Shown in pieces: positions 1 through 8,418 of a stretch of DNA of 58,005 nt. The stretch's first letter is position 1. Each line of letters starts with the position of its first letter. The stretch lies in assembly GCA_003135415.1 (NCBI GenBank), contig PLBP01000007.1:127530-185534 (forward strand), read 5' to 3'. The stretch is from Hyphomicrobiales bacterium. GTDB taxonomy: Bacteria; Pseudomonadota; Alphaproteobacteria; Rhizobiales; Xanthobacteraceae. The position numbers and the translations under genes are program-made. The notes beneath the pieces were generated by a model. That model was not told the DNA's origin and searched no databases. It saw nothing but the letters and a program-made list of their open reading frames with translations.

Positions 1-47
1 GCGGCTTCCTGCTTTTGTTTTCTCCGCGCTTCGGCTAAAAATGGTTT

Positions 48-1565
48 ATGTATTCGCCGACGCTTGATGAATTTTTGAAGTTCGCCGCGCAGGGAAACCT
101 CATTCCTGTCACGCGCCGCATCCTTGCCGATCTGGAAACGCCGCTCTCGGCCTACCGCAAAATTCGCGGCGAGGGCGAATCTTTTCTCTTTGAATCCGTC
201 GAAGGCGGCGAACACATCGGGCGCTACTCGTTCGTCGGCTGCAATCCGCGCGCGGTCATCCGGCAGGACGGCCAGCACGTCCAGATGTTTGAGAACGGCC
301 GCGTCACGGAAAGCTCGGTCGTCGGCCGGGACGTGAAGGACGGTCTCGAAGTCATCGAACGCGTGATGAAAAAATATCGCGCGGTGGCCGTGCCGGGCCT
401 GCCACGGTTCACCGGCGGCGCCATCGGCTTCATCGGCTACGAATTCATCCACGATGTCGAACCCGTCGTGCCGCGCCCGCCGCAGGATGAACTGAAGACG
501 CCCGTGATGTATTTTCTCGTCGCCGACCAGCTTTTGATTTTCGACCGCGTGCAGCAGACCATCACGATTTTAGTCAATGCCATTCTCGACGACGCGGAAA
601 GTCCGGCGGAAGCCTACGAAAACGCGACGAGCGAAATTGATCGCATCGTTTCCCTGCTCGAACAGCCGAGCGAACACATCGCCGTGGCCGTGACGAATGA
701 ATTTCCCGCCGTCGAATTTGAATCGAACCAGACGAAGGAAAAGTTTTTCGCCAACGTCGAGGCGTCGAAAAAACTCATCACCGCTGGCGACATCATTCAG
801 GTAGTCGGTTCGCAACGGTTTTCCGCGCCGGTCACGGCGTCGCCGCTGGATATTTACCGCGCCGCGCGCAGCATCAATCCGTCGCCATATATGTTTTTGC
901 TGGAGCTGGACGGTTTTTCACTCGTTGGCGCGTCACCGGAAATTCATGTTCGCTGCGAGGAAGGCAAGGTGGAGATCCGCCCGATTGCCGGCACGCGTCG
1001 GCGCGGAAAAAACGAAGCCGAAGATTCCGCGCTCGAAAAAGAATTGCTCGCCGACCCGAAGGAACGCGCCGAGCACGTCATGCTCGTGGACCTTGCGCGC
1101 AACGACATCGGGCGCGTCTGCGATTTCGGCAGCGTGGTGGTGAAGGATTTAATGTTCATCGAGCGTTACAGCCACGTCATGCACATCGTCTCCAACGTCG
1201 AGGGCAAGCTCGACAAGAAACACGACGCGCTTTCCGCGCTGATCGCCGGTTTTCCGGCCGGCACCGTCTCCGGCGCGCCGAAAGTGCGCGCGATGGAGAT
1301 CATCGACGAGTTGGAAAAGGAAAAACGCGGAATTTATGCCGGCTGCGTCGGCTATTTTTCCGCCGCCGGCAACATGGATACCTGCATCGTGCTTCGCACC
1401 GCGCTGGTGAAGGACGGCAAGATGTACGTGCAGGCAGGCGCCGGCATCGTCGCCGACTCCAATCCGCGCTCGGAACAGCAGGAGTGCGTCAACAAAGCGA
1501 AGGCGCTCTTTCACGCCGCCGAAGAGGCGCGCCGCTTCGCGAGCAGCGCCGGGCGCGGGCAATAG
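48..1565 (+). CDS. trpE: Anthranilate synthase component I
   Basis: Chorismate-binding subunit that makes anthranilate from chorismate and ammonia, the first step of tryptophan synthesis; it pairs with the glutaminase encoded next (TrpG). The 505 residues match the full family length, with an N-terminal TrpE domain followed by the chorismate-binding domain (about residues 230-490). Family motifs visible are GASPEIHVR, RPIAGTRRRG, HVMLVDLARND, FPAGTVSGAPK and YVQAGAGIVADS. The start is the first ATG in frame; only 47 bases precede it and no clear Shine-Dalgarno is seen, so leader or attenuator sequence, if any, lies outside the window. The N-terminus (MYSPTLDEFLKFAAQGNLIP) resembles Verrucomicrobia/Planctomycetes-type TrpE rather than the usual rhizobial form, and Glu codons favour GAA about 2:1 by hand count, against parity in trpD. 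It may be transferred or lie across an assembly join. Confidence 0.93.
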   Translation: MYSPTLDEFLKFAAQGNLIPVTRRILADLETPLSAYRKIRGEGESFLFESVEGGEHIGRYSFVGCNPRAVIRQDGQHVQMFENGRVTESSVVGRDVKDGLEVIERVMKKYRAVAVPGLPRFTGGAIGFIGYEFIHDVEPVVPRPPQDELKTPVMYFLVADQLLIFDRVQQTITILVNAILDDAESPAEAYENATSEIDRIVSLLEQPSEHIAVAVTNEFPAVEFESNQTKEKFFANVEASKKLITAGDIIQVVGSQRFSAPVTASPLDIYRAARSINPSPYMFLLELDGFSLVGASPEIHVRCEEGKVEIRPIAGTRRRGKNEAEDSALEKELLADPKERAEHVMLVDLARNDIGRVCDFGSVVVKDLMFIERYSHVMHIVSNVEGKLDKKHDALSALIAGFPAGTVSGAPKVRAMEIIDELEKEKRGIYAGCVGYFSAAGNMDTCIVLRTALVKDGKMYVQAGAGIVADSNPRSEQQECVNKAKALFHAAEEARRFASSAGRGQ

Positions 1566-1624
1566 CCGCTTCTTGACGCGGGCGCGGCGACGCGTCACCA
1601 AGGCGCCTTAAGGGCTTCTCACCA

Positions 1625-2224
1625 ATGCTGAAAGTCGCGCTCGTCGACAATTACGACAGCTTCACCTGGAACCTCGTGCATGCCATCGGCATGCTCGGGG
1701 CCGAGGTCGAGGTGTATCGGAACGACAAGATCACCGTCGATGCGCTGGCTGCAGCGCGGCCGGATGCGATCGTCATTTCGCCCGGTCCCTGCACGCCGAA
1801 GGAAGCGGGCATTTCGCTTGAACTCGTGGAACGGCTTGGCGAACGCGTGCCGATCTTCGGCGTTTGTCTTGGGCATCAAGCAATTGGTGCCGCCTATGGA
1901 GGCGAGGTGGTGCGGGCACCCGTCCCGGTGCACGGCAAGCTCTCCACCATCCAGCACAAGGGCGAAGGCGTGCTCCGCGGCATCAACGCCCCGTTCGAGG
2001 CGACCCGCTATCATTCGCTCGTCGTCAAGCGCGATACCATGCCCGCCGACCTCAAAGTCACCGCCGAGACCGGCGATGGCCTGGTGATGGCGATGTCGCA
2101 CAAGAAGCATCCGGTGCACGGCGTGCAATTCCATCCCGAAAGCATTGCTTCCGAGCATGGCCAGACCATTTTGAAGAATTTTCTCGATCTCACCGCGACG
2201 TGGAACGCGGCGAAGCGCGGCTGA
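1625..2224 (+). CDS. trpG: Anthranilate synthase component II (glutamine amidotransferase)
   Basis: Class I glutamine amidotransferase that supplies ammonia to TrpE; it could also serve PabB in folate synthesis, as TrpG/PabA proteins often do. 199 residues, the normal length. The nucleophile motif is [11 protein letters not shown] (Cys near residue 82), [13 protein letters not shown] forms the oxyanion loop and HGVQFHPES carries the catalytic His and Glu. It starts 59 bases after trpE and ends one base before trpD, so G, D and C form a tight translationally linked unit. Codon use matches the downstream alphaproteobacterial genes, unlike trpE. Confidence 0.95.
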   Translation: MLKVALVDNYDSFTWNLVHAIGMLGAEVEVYRNDKITVDALAAARPDAIVISPGPCTPKEAGISLELVERLGERVPIFGVCLGHQAIGAAYGGEVVRAPVPVHGKLSTIQHKGEGVLRGINAPFEATRYHSLVVKRDTMPADLKVTAETGDGLVMAMSHKKHPVHGVQFHPESIASEHGQTILKNFLDLTATWNAAKRG

Positions 2225-2225
2225 C

Positions 2226-3245
2226 ATGGAACGTTTTCGTGCGCTCATCGGCAAGGTCGCGACCGGCGCGCAGCTCTCGCGCGATGAAGCCGCGCACACC
2301 TTCGACAAAATGATGTCGGGCGAAGCGACGCCCGCGCAGATGGGCGGCATCTTGATGGGGATGCGCATTCGCGGCGAGACCGTCGACGAGATCACCGGCG
2401 CCGTCGCCACCATGCGCGCCAAGATGCTCACGGTGGAAGCGCCTAACGACGCCATCGACGTGGTCGGCACCGGCGGCGACGCCGCCGGCTCCTACAACAT
2501 CTCGACTTGCGCCGCCTTCATCGTCGCCGGCGCGGGCGTCCCGGTGGCGAAGCACGGCAACCGCGCGCTGTCCTCGAAATCGGGCGCCGCCGACGTGCTG
2601 ACGGCGTTGGGCGTCAAGATCGATCTCGAGCCAGCGGCGATCTCCCGCTGCATCAAGGAAGCTGGCATCGGATTCATGTTCGCACCCGCGCATCACCCGG
2701 CGATGAAGAATGTCGGCCCCACCCGCGTCGAACTCGGCACCCGCACAATCTTCAACCTCCTCGGCCCGTTGTCGAATCCGGCGGGGGTCAAACGGCAGAT
2801 GGTCGGCGTATTCGCCCGCCCCTGGATCGAGCCGCTGGCGAAAGTGCTCGCCGCACTCGGCTCCGAGCGCGCCTGGGTCGTGCACGGCTCCGACGGACTT
2901 GACGAAGTCACCACCTCCGGCCCGACTTTTGTGGCGGAGCTCGATCAGGGCAACGTGAGAACCTTCGAGATCACGCCCGAGCAAGCGGGCCTCAAGCGCG
3001 TACAGCCCGAAGAACTGAAGGGCGGCGAGCCCGCGCTGAACGCGATGGCGCTGAAAGCAGTACTCGACGGCATGCCCGGCCCTTTTCACGACGTCGCATT
3101 GATGAACGCGGCCGCGGCCCTTGTGGTCGCGGGCAAGGCCAAGGACATCGCCGAAGGCGCCAAGATCGCGGCGAAATCGATCGACAGCGGTGCCGCCAAG
3201 GAGCGGCTGAAGAAACTCGTCACCATTTCGAACGGCAAGCCGTGA
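2226..3245 (+). CDS. trpD: Anthranilate phosphoribosyltransferase
   Basis: Transfers phosphoribose from PRPP to anthranilate, the second step of tryptophan synthesis. The 339 residues are full length. The PRPP-binding loop [17 protein letters not shown] lies near residues 78-94, and [17 protein letters not shown] and [20 protein letters not shown] are classic family blocks. It begins one base after the trpG stop and its own stop overlaps an in-frame GTG that could start trpC. It is not the related thymidine phosphorylase, because the anthranilate-site blocks are intact. Confidence 0.96.
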   Translation: MERFRALIGKVATGAQLSRDEAAHTFDKMMSGEATPAQMGGILMGMRIRGETVDEITGAVATMRAKMLTVEAPNDAIDVVGTGGDAAGSYNISTCAAFIVAGAGVPVAKHGNRALSSKSGAADVLTALGVKIDLEPAAISRCIKEAGIGFMFAPAHHPAMKNVGPTRVELGTRTIFNLLGPLSNPAGVKRQMVGVFARPWIEPLAKVLAALGSERAWVVHGSDGLDEVTTSGPTFVAELDQGNVRTFEITPEQAGLKRVQPEELKGGEPALNAMALKAVLDGMPGPFHDVALMNAAAALVVAGKAKDIAEGAKIAAKSIDSGAAKERLKKLVTISNGKP

Positions 3246-3253
3246 GCGATGTC

Positions 3254-4069
3254 ATGAGCGACATTCTGAAAAAGATCGAAGCCTATAAGCGCGAGGAAAT
3301 CGCGCACGCGAAGAAGGCGCGTCCGCGAGCCAAGGTCGAGGCCGAGGCCGAGGCCGCTTCGCCTGTGCGCGGATTTTTCGCCGCCCTTAACTCCAAGATC
3401 GCGCATGGCGATTACGCCTTGATCGCCGAGATCAAGAAGGCGAGCCCGTCGCGCGGCCTGATCCGCGCCGATTTCGATCCGCCCGCGCTCGCGCGCGATT
3501 ACGCCGCCGGTGGTGCCACGTGTCTTTCGGTGCTGACCGACGGCCCGTCGTTTCAGGGCTCGGCCGAACATCTTGTCGCGGCGCGCGACGCCACCGCGCT
3601 CCCTGTGCTGCGCAAGGATTTCCTCTACGATCCCTATCAGGTGGCGGAGACCCGCGCGCTCGGCGCCGACTGCATCCTGATCATCATGGCCGCGGTCGAC
3701 GACAAGACCGCGCGCGAGCTTTATTCTGCCGCCGTGCACTGGAACATGGATATCCTCGTCGAGGTCCATAACGAGGCCGAGTTGGACCGCGCGCTCAAGC
3801 TCGGCTCGATGCTGATCGGGATCAACAATCGCGATTTGCGTTCTTTCGAGACGACGCTCGCCACCACCGAGCGGCTTGCGCCGCGCGCCTCGAAGAACCA
3901 TTTGCTGGTAAGCGAGAGCGGCATCTTCACGCCCTCCGATATCGCGCGGCTGAGCAATGCCGGCGTGCGCGCGTTTCTGGTCGGCGAAAGCCTGATGCGC
4001 GAGCCCGACGTGACACTCGCGACCCGCAAATTGCTCGCGCGCGACAAGAAGCAGGCGAAGTCCGCCTGA
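3254..4069 (+). CDS. trpC: Indole-3-glycerol-phosphate synthase
   Basis: Catalyses ring closure of carboxyphenylamino-deoxyribulose phosphate to indole-3-glycerol phosphate. The product is a single (beta/alpha)8 barrel of about 271 residues, not fused to TrpF. Visible motifs are [15 protein letters not shown] (catalytic Lys), [30 protein letters not shown] and LVSESGI near the phosphate site. I place the start at ATG 3254 because family homology begins at [13 protein letters not shown] at 3242 overlaps the trpD stop and would add four residues. moaC follows after 22 bases. Confidence 0.94.
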   Translation: MSDILKKIEAYKREEIAHAKKARPRAKVEAEAEAASPVRGFFAALNSKIAHGDYALIAEIKKASPSRGLIRADFDPPALARDYAAGGATCLSVLTDGPSFQGSAEHLVAARDATALPVLRKDFLYDPYQVAETRALGADCILIIMAAVDDKTARELYSAAVHWNMDILVEVHNEAELDRALKLGSMLIGINNRDLRSFETTLATTERLAPRASKNHLLVSESGIFTPSDIARLSNAGVRAFLVGESLMREPDVTLATRKLLARDKKQAKSA

Positions 4070-4091
4070 AGCGGTCACATGAAACGATCAC

Positions 4092-4577
4092 ATGGCTGAA
4101 AAAACGCTCACCCATCTCGGCCAAAGCGGCGAAGCGAACATGGTGGACGTGTCGCAAAAGCCCGCGACCGAACGGATCGCGCTTGCCGAGGGCAAGGTCG
4201 TCATGCGGACCGAGACGCTCGAACTCGTGCTCTCGGGCGATGCCAAGAAGGGCGACGTGCTCGGCACCGCGCGCATCGCCGGCATTCAGGCGGCGAAACG
4301 CACGCACGAATTGATCCCGCTCTGCCATCCCCTCCCCGTCACCAAGATCGAAGTCGCGATCGAGCCCGACCGGAAACTCCCCGGCCTCGTCGTGCGCGCG
4401 ACCGTGAAGGTCACCGGCCAGACCGGCGTCGAGATGGAAGCGCTCACCGCCGTCTCGATCGCGTGCCTCACCATCTACGACATGGTGAAGGCGGCCGAGC
4501 GCGGCGTGCGGATCGAGGGCATCCGGCTCCTGGAAAAATCCGGCGGCGCGTCGGGTTCGTGGCGCGCGGAGCGCTGA
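4092..4577 (+). CDS. moaC: Cyclic pyranopterin monophosphate synthase
   Basis: Converts the MoaA product (3',8-cyclo-7,8-dihydro-GTP) to cyclic pyranopterin monophosphate in molybdenum-cofactor synthesis. 161 residues, the usual length. The [15 protein letters not shown] segment carries the active-site His and Lys region, and [20 protein letters not shown] carries the conserved Glu and Asp. moeA begins one base after the stop, so the two cofactor genes form a unit downstream of trpC, an arrangement common in alphaproteobacteria although the pathways are unrelated. Confidence 0.95.
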   Translation: MAEKTLTHLGQSGEANMVDVSQKPATERIALAEGKVVMRTETLELVLSGDAKKGDVLGTARIAGIQAAKRTHELIPLCHPLPVTKIEVAIEPDRKLPGLVVRATVKVTGQTGVEMEALTAVSIACLTIYDMVKAAERGVRIEGIRLLEKSGGASGSWRAER

Positions 4578-4578
4578 G

Positions 4579-5787
4579 GTGGCGCTGATCTCCGTCGAGG
4601 AAGCGCTCGCCCGCGTACTCGACGGCGTGACGACTCTCCCAACCGAAGAGATCCCGATCGGCGAAGCGCATGGCCGCGTGCTCGCGGGCACGCTCGCATC
4701 GCGGCGCACGCAGCCGCCCGCGGATCTGTCCTCGATGGACGGCTACGCGGTGCAGGCCGCCGACATCGTAACGGTGCCCGCGAATTTGCGGCTGATCGGC
4801 GAATCTGCCGCGGGCAAGCCGTTCGATGGCACCATGCGAGCCGGCGAGACCGTTCGCGTCTTCACCGGCTCCGTGATGCCGCAAGGCGCGGAGCAAGTCG
4901 TGCCGCAGGAAAACGTTGGCCGCAACGGCGATCAAGTCACCATCAACTCGCCGCCCAAGAGCAAATTCGTCCGCCGCCAGGGGCTCGATTTCAAGGCCGG
5001 GCAAGTGATGCTGGAAACCGGCCACCGCCTGAACGCGCGCGACATTGGCTTGCTCGCGGCGATGGACTACGCGCGGGTTACGGTCGCGCGCCGCCCGCGC
5101 GTCGCGATCCTTCCCACCGGCGACGAGCTGGTGGCGCCGGGCACGGGCGATGCGCCCGACCGCATCGTCGCCTCGAACCCGCACGCGCTCGCCGCCCTGA
5201 TCCGGCAGGAGAATGCCGAGCCGATCGATCTCGGCATCGTTCCCGACAAACTCGAACTCATTACCGTCGCCATCGCCCGCGCCCGCGAGCTGCAAGCCGA
5301 CGTGCTGGTGACGCTCGGAGGCGCCTCGGTCGGCGATCACGATCTGATCGCGCCGGCGTTGGCGCAAGCAGGTATTCCGCTCTCGTTCCACCGCATCGCC
5401 ATGCGCCCCGGAAGGCCGATGCTGTTGGGCTTGGCCTCGGACATGCGCGTACTCGGCCTCCCCGGTAATCCGGTCTCGACTTTCGTCTGCGCGTTTTTGT
5501 TTCTGTTGCCGTTGCTGCGGAAGCTACAGGGCCGCGTGGACCTGTTGCCCGAGGCGGAGAAGGCGACGCTCGGCCGCGCGCTTGACCAGAACGACCACCG
5601 GCAGGATTTTCTCCGTGCCAAGCTCGCGCGAGCGCCCGACGGCGAGCTCGTAGCGACCCCCTTCAAGCTGCAGGATTCTTCGATGCTATCCGTGCTGCAT
5701 GCCGCCGATTGCCTGATCGTGCGGCCGCCTCACGCGCCGGCGGCGGCGGAAGGTGCACCCTGCGAAGTGCTGCGCATTGCTGATTAA
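4579..5787 (+). CDS. moeA: Molybdopterin molybdenumtransferase
   Basis: Inserts molybdate into adenylyl-molybdopterin, the last common step of Mo-cofactor synthesis. 402 residues with the four-domain MoeA layout: DLSSMDGYAVQAADI near residue 50, VFTGSVMPQGAEQVVPQE near 95-112, the MPT-binding domain with LPTGDELVAPG and TLGGASVGDHDLI, and the C-terminal domain entered by RPGRPMLLG and LPGNPVSTF. The start is a GTG one base after the moaC stop. No ATG would preserve the conserved N-terminus. After the stop comes a REP-like palindrome and then the lexA promoter. Confidence 0.94.
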   Translation: MALISVEEALARVLDGVTTLPTEEIPIGEAHGRVLAGTLASRRTQPPADLSSMDGYAVQAADIVTVPANLRLIGESAAGKPFDGTMRAGETVRVFTGSVMPQGAEQVVPQENVGRNGDQVTINSPPKSKFVRRQGLDFKAGQVMLETGHRLNARDIGLLAAMDYARVTVARRPRVAILPTGDELVAPGTGDAPDRIVASNPHALAALIRQENAEPIDLGIVPDKLELITVAIARARELQADVLVTLGGASVGDHDLIAPALAQAGIPLSFHRIAMRPGRPMLLGLASDMRVLGLPGNPVSTFVCAFLFLLPLLRKLQGRVDLLPEAEKATLGRALDQNDHRQDFLRAKLARAPDGELVATPFKLQDSSMLSVLHAADCLIVRPPHAPAAAEGAPCEVLRIAD

Positions 5788-5796
5788 AACACCCAC

Positions 5797-5832
5797 CGTC
5801 ATGCCCGCACTTGTTGCGGGAATCCACGTCTT
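5797..5832. repeat. REP-like palindromic repeat
   Basis: A hairpin with CCCGCA (5804-5809) pairing with TGCGGG (5815-5820) sits in a GTCATGCCCG...ATCCACGTC frame. This resembles the dispersed intergenic palindromes that I recall as abundant in Bradyrhizobium and relatives. Only one copy is visible here, just after moeA. It lacks a T-tract, so it is a poor intrinsic terminator. Confidence 0.55.
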
Positions 5833-5915
5833 TGCTATGCGCCCTCCCGTTAGGAAGAACGAAAGGCGAATCGGGGCACGCAAGACTCGAATACGACACC
5901 ACAATTCAGGTTGCG

Positions 5916-5930
5916 GAACACAACCGGAAC
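5916..5930. promoter_or_regulatory. LexA operator (SOS box)
   Basis: The plus strand reads GAAC, seven bases, GAAC, which is GTTC-N7-GTTC on the other strand, the direct-repeat SOS box described for alphaproteobacteria. It lies 59 bases upstream of the lexA ATG and so fits autoregulation. A further GTTC occurs at 5941-5944. The spacing and both half-sites are exact. Confidence 0.75.
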
Positions 5931-5988
5931 AGTTACATTCGTTCGCGATTTGTTTCCACCCCGATTCCCGTCCAGCGAGTCCCCCGAG

Positions 5989-6684
5989 ATGCTTACAAGC
6001 AAACAATACGAGCTTCTCCGCTTCATTCACGAGCGGCTGAAGGAATCCGGCGTGCCGCCCTCCTTCGAGGAGATGAAAGAGGCACTCAATTTGCGCTCCA
6101 AATCCGGCATCCACCGGCTGATCACCGCGCTCGAGGAACGCGGCTTCATCCGCCGGCTGCCGAACCGGGCGCGTGCGCTCGAAGTGTTGCGCCTGCCCGA
6201 GACCGTCGCACCCGGCTTCGGGGCGAAAAAAGGTTTCTCGCCGAACGTGATCGAGGGAAGTTTGGGGCGCGTGCGCGCCGCTTCCGAGGACGATGGCGGG
6301 AGACCCATCGCGGTTCCGGTCATGGGCCGCATCGCCGCCGGCACGCCGATCGCCGCTATCCAAAATCGCAGTCACACCATTCACGTACCGCCGGAAATTC
6401 TCTCCTCCGGCGATCATTTCGCGCTCGAAGTCCGCGGCGACTCGATGATCGAGGCCGGTATTTTCGAGGGCGACCTGGCGCTGATCCGCAAGAGCGACAC
6501 CGCCGACACCGGCGACATCGTCGTGGCGCTCATCGACGAGGAAGAGGCGACGCTCAAGCGCCTGCGCAAGAAAGGCGCCTCGATCGCGCTGGAGGCCGCG
6601 AACCCCGCCTATGAGACCCGCATCTTCGGCCCCGACCGCGTGCGCATCCAGGGCAAGCTGGTGGGATTGTTTCGGCGCTATTGA
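5989..6684 (+). CDS. lexA: SOS transcriptional repressor LexA
   Basis: Repressor of the DNA-damage response that cleaves itself when RecA filaments form. 231 residues: winged-helix DNA-binding domain (about 1-65, [20 protein letters not shown]), a linker longer than in E. coli, and an S24 peptidase domain. The cleavage site Ala-Gly is visible in [11 protein letters not shown], the catalytic Ser in [11 protein letters not shown] and the Lys in EEEATLKRL, so it should be autocleavable. ATG 5989 is chosen because homology begins there; upstream TTG extensions lack similarity and would run over the operator. It lies between moeA and the comEC/gltX region, as in many Hyphomicrobiales. Confidence 0.95.
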   Translation: MLTSKQYELLRFIHERLKESGVPPSFEEMKEALNLRSKSGIHRLITALEERGFIRRLPNRARALEVLRLPETVAPGFGAKKGFSPNVIEGSLGRVRAASEDDGGRPIAVPVMGRIAAGTPIAAIQNRSHTIHVPPEILSSGDHFALEVRGDSMIEAGIFEGDLALIRKSDTADTGDIVVALIDEEEATLKRLRKKGASIALEAANPAYETRIFGPDRVRIQGKLVGLFRRY

Positions 6685-6689
6685 GCTTC

Positions 6690-7003
6690 TTCTCCGCTAA
6701 TAAAGTCACGGGCCGCGCCCGCGACAGATAGACGACGAATGCGAGCGCGAGAAAACTCGCCGCCGCGGCGATCCATGACGGCTCGGCAGGGGCGGCGAAA
6801 TAGAAAATGATTCCGATGCCGAAAGAGACCGGGAGTCAAGGCGCGAGCCTTGCCACCTCGGCCTCGGCGCGAAACGCGCGCGCCAAATGCTCGCCCGCGG
6901 CCTGCAACCAATCGCCGACGAGCGCGCCGATTTCCGGCACGCGCCTTCCGCCGATTACGGGCGCGCGCCCGGTAGTACGCGGTCTTTCGTTTTCATTCGC
7001 CAT
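6690..7003 (-). pseudogene. comEC: comEC/rec2 N-terminal remnant
   Basis: Reading the minus strand from ATG 7003 gives 55 residues (MANENERPRTTGRAPVIGGR...), then an in-frame TGA at 6838-6836. The same frame continues as LPVSFGIGIIFYFAAPAEPS, a typical ComEC N-terminal membrane segment whose usual preceding residue is Trp (W-L-P-V-x-F-G). TGG to TGA is therefore the simplest explanation. About 100 codons remain of a protein usually over 650 residues; homology ends near 6690 where lexA ends, so the competence domain and metallo-hydrolase domain are gone. ComEC would be the inner-membrane DNA-uptake channel. The position next to lexA and gltX is where intact comEC sits in relatives as I recall. 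Confidence 0.7.
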
Positions 7004-7046
7004 CGGGCCCCGCCCTCCTCGGCGCCTGATCGCTAGGCTACGCGGC
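7001..7046. repeat. Imperfect direct repeat, left copy (flanks cfa)
   Basis: Aligns to 8330-8377 with about 37 of 45 identical bases and one 3-base gap by hand. The shared core is CCTGATCnCTAnGCTAC. It starts at the comEC initiator codon and runs over the last four codons and stop of the cfa gene. Confidence 0.65.
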
Positions 7047-8256
7047 TACTTCTCTCCGCATCGAACATAAAGTCGCGGCGAATGGGAACCGCCTCGCGCG
7101 TTTTCGCGAGCAAAAGCTGGAACACCATGTGCGAGCCGTGCAGGAATTCGAGCTCGACCGCCGCGAGGTAATATTCCCACATCCGGGCGAAGCGCTCGTC
7201 GTAGATCTGTACGGCCTTGGCCCGGTTCTTGGCGAAGCGCTCCCGCCAGTGGCGAATGGTGTGATAATAATGCAGGCGCAAAATCTCGATGTCCGCGACC
7301 CACAATCCGTTTCGCTCGGTCGCCGCGGTCGTTTCCGAAAGCGCCGGCACGTAGGCGCCGGGAAAAATATACTTGCGAATGAACGGGCCCGTCGTGCCCG
7401 GCGGCGACATCCGCCCGATCGAGTGAATAAAGGCGTAGCCATCGTCTTTCAGAAGATTGCGCACTTTCGCGAAGTACTCGTCGAGGTGGAAAATTCCGAC
7501 ATGCTCCATCATGCCGACAGAGACCACGCGATCGAAGCTTCCCTCGACGTTGCGATAATCGATCTCGCGGAATTCCACTAAATTTTCGACGCCCGCGGCC
7601 TTTGTCCGTTCGCGCGCGACGCGAATTTGCTCGGGCGAAACATTGATCGCCACGACGTGGGCGCCCGTTTGCTTGGCGAGATGAATGGCGAAGCCGCCCC
7701 ATCCGGAACCGATCTCGATGACGCTCATCCCGGGCTTCAGCTGCAGCTTCGTCGTGGCATGGATGAGTTTATATTGTTGTGCTTGTTCAAGGGTTTCGCG
7801 CGCGGCGTCGCGAAAATAGGCGCAGGAATACTGCATGTCCTCGTCGAGAAAGAGCCGATAAACGTCGGTCGAAATGTCATAATGATGCCGAGCATTTTTC
7901 GCGGCGGTGCCAACCGGATTGGCCTGATGCCAGCGCCGCAGGCGGCGCCACAAATTCCGCAGCAATTTCTGCGAGCCTTGAGCGTAGAGCGCGGAGCGAT
8001 TGACCGAAAACAGCATCAACAGGTCCTGGATCGCCGAGCCCTCCTCGAAGGTGAGGTCGCCATCCATGTAGGCTTCGCCGGCGCGGAGTTCCGGGTTCAA
8101 GAACAGCGTCGTCTCTAAGCTTTTCCGATTGATGCGCGCCGTCACGGCGGGTCCCGGCAGCTTGTCGCCGAAGACGTGCAGTTGGCCCGCCGCGTCATAG
8201 AGACGAAGGGTTCCCTTCTTGATGAATTTTTCCAGCAGACCGGACAGCAATCGCAC
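7033..8256 (-). CDS. cfa: Cyclopropane-fatty-acyl-phospholipid synthase family methyltransferase
   Basis: Uses S-adenosylmethionine to add a methylene bridge across double bonds of membrane phospholipid acyl chains, usually in stationary phase or acid stress. 407 residues from GTG 8256, the family length; an AGGTG sits about 9 bases upstream, and the longer frame to 8394 adds an Arg-rich stretch without homology. The SAM motif VIEIGSGWGGFAIHLA, the HHYDIS and YSCAYF motifs, VSVGMMEHVG with the catalytic Glu, and IFPGAYVP are all present. It separates the comEC remnant from gltX, which are normally adjacent, and is bracketed by imperfect direct repeats, suggesting local insertion. Confidence 0.9.
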   Translation of the reverse strand: MRLLSGLLEKFIKKGTLRLYDAAGQLHVFGDKLPGPAVTARINRKSLETTLFLNPELRAGEAYMDGDLTFEEGSAIQDLLMLFSVNRSALYAQGSQKLLRNLWRRLRRWHQANPVGTAAKNARHHYDISTDVYRLFLDEDMQYSCAYFRDAARETLEQAQQYKLIHATTKLQLKPGMSVIEIGSGWGGFAIHLAKQTGAHVVAINVSPEQIRVARERTKAAGVENLVEFREIDYRNVEGSFDRVVSVGMMEHVGIFHLDEYFAKVRNLLKDDGYAFIHSIGRMSPPGTTGPFIRKYIFPGAYVPALSETTAATERNGLWVADIEILRLHYYHTIRHWRERFAKNRAKAVQIYDERFARMWEYYLAAVELEFLHGSHMVFQLLLAKTREAVPIRRDFMFDAERSSRVA

Positions 8257-8329
8257 TGAACTACACCTCGCTTTGAAAGGGCTTGGGGCGGCAATTCGAT
8301 CTAATTCTCTACGACATCGTCGGCCGGCA

Positions 8330-8377
8330 ATCGAGCCCCGCTGCCCTACTCCGCACCTGATCTCTATGCTACATGGC
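8330..8377. repeat. Imperfect direct repeat, right copy (flanks cfa)
   Basis: Partner of 7001-7046, in the same orientation, located between the cfa start and gltX. It is followed at once by a 9-bp stem hairpin. Confidence 0.65.
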
Positions 8378-8395
8378 GCGCGACTTCGCGCCATG
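8372..8395. other. Perfect hairpin in the gltX leader
   Basis: CATGGCGCG pairs with CGCGCCATG across the loop CGACTT, 24 bases before the gltX ATG. There is no T-tract on either strand. It could be a leader structure or part of the cfa-flanking repeat; its function is unknown. Confidence 0.4.
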
Positions 8396-8418
8396 CATAG
8401 CCCGCCACGCTTTACCCA

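Noticed and set aside
1-47. Trp attenuator or leader peptide upstream of trpE
   Set aside because: Only 47 bases are available and no Trp-rich short frame or paired stems are seen.
5797-5832. REP-like palindrome as the moeA terminator
   Set aside because: No T-tract follows the hairpin; the conserved flanking bases fit a dispersed repeat better.
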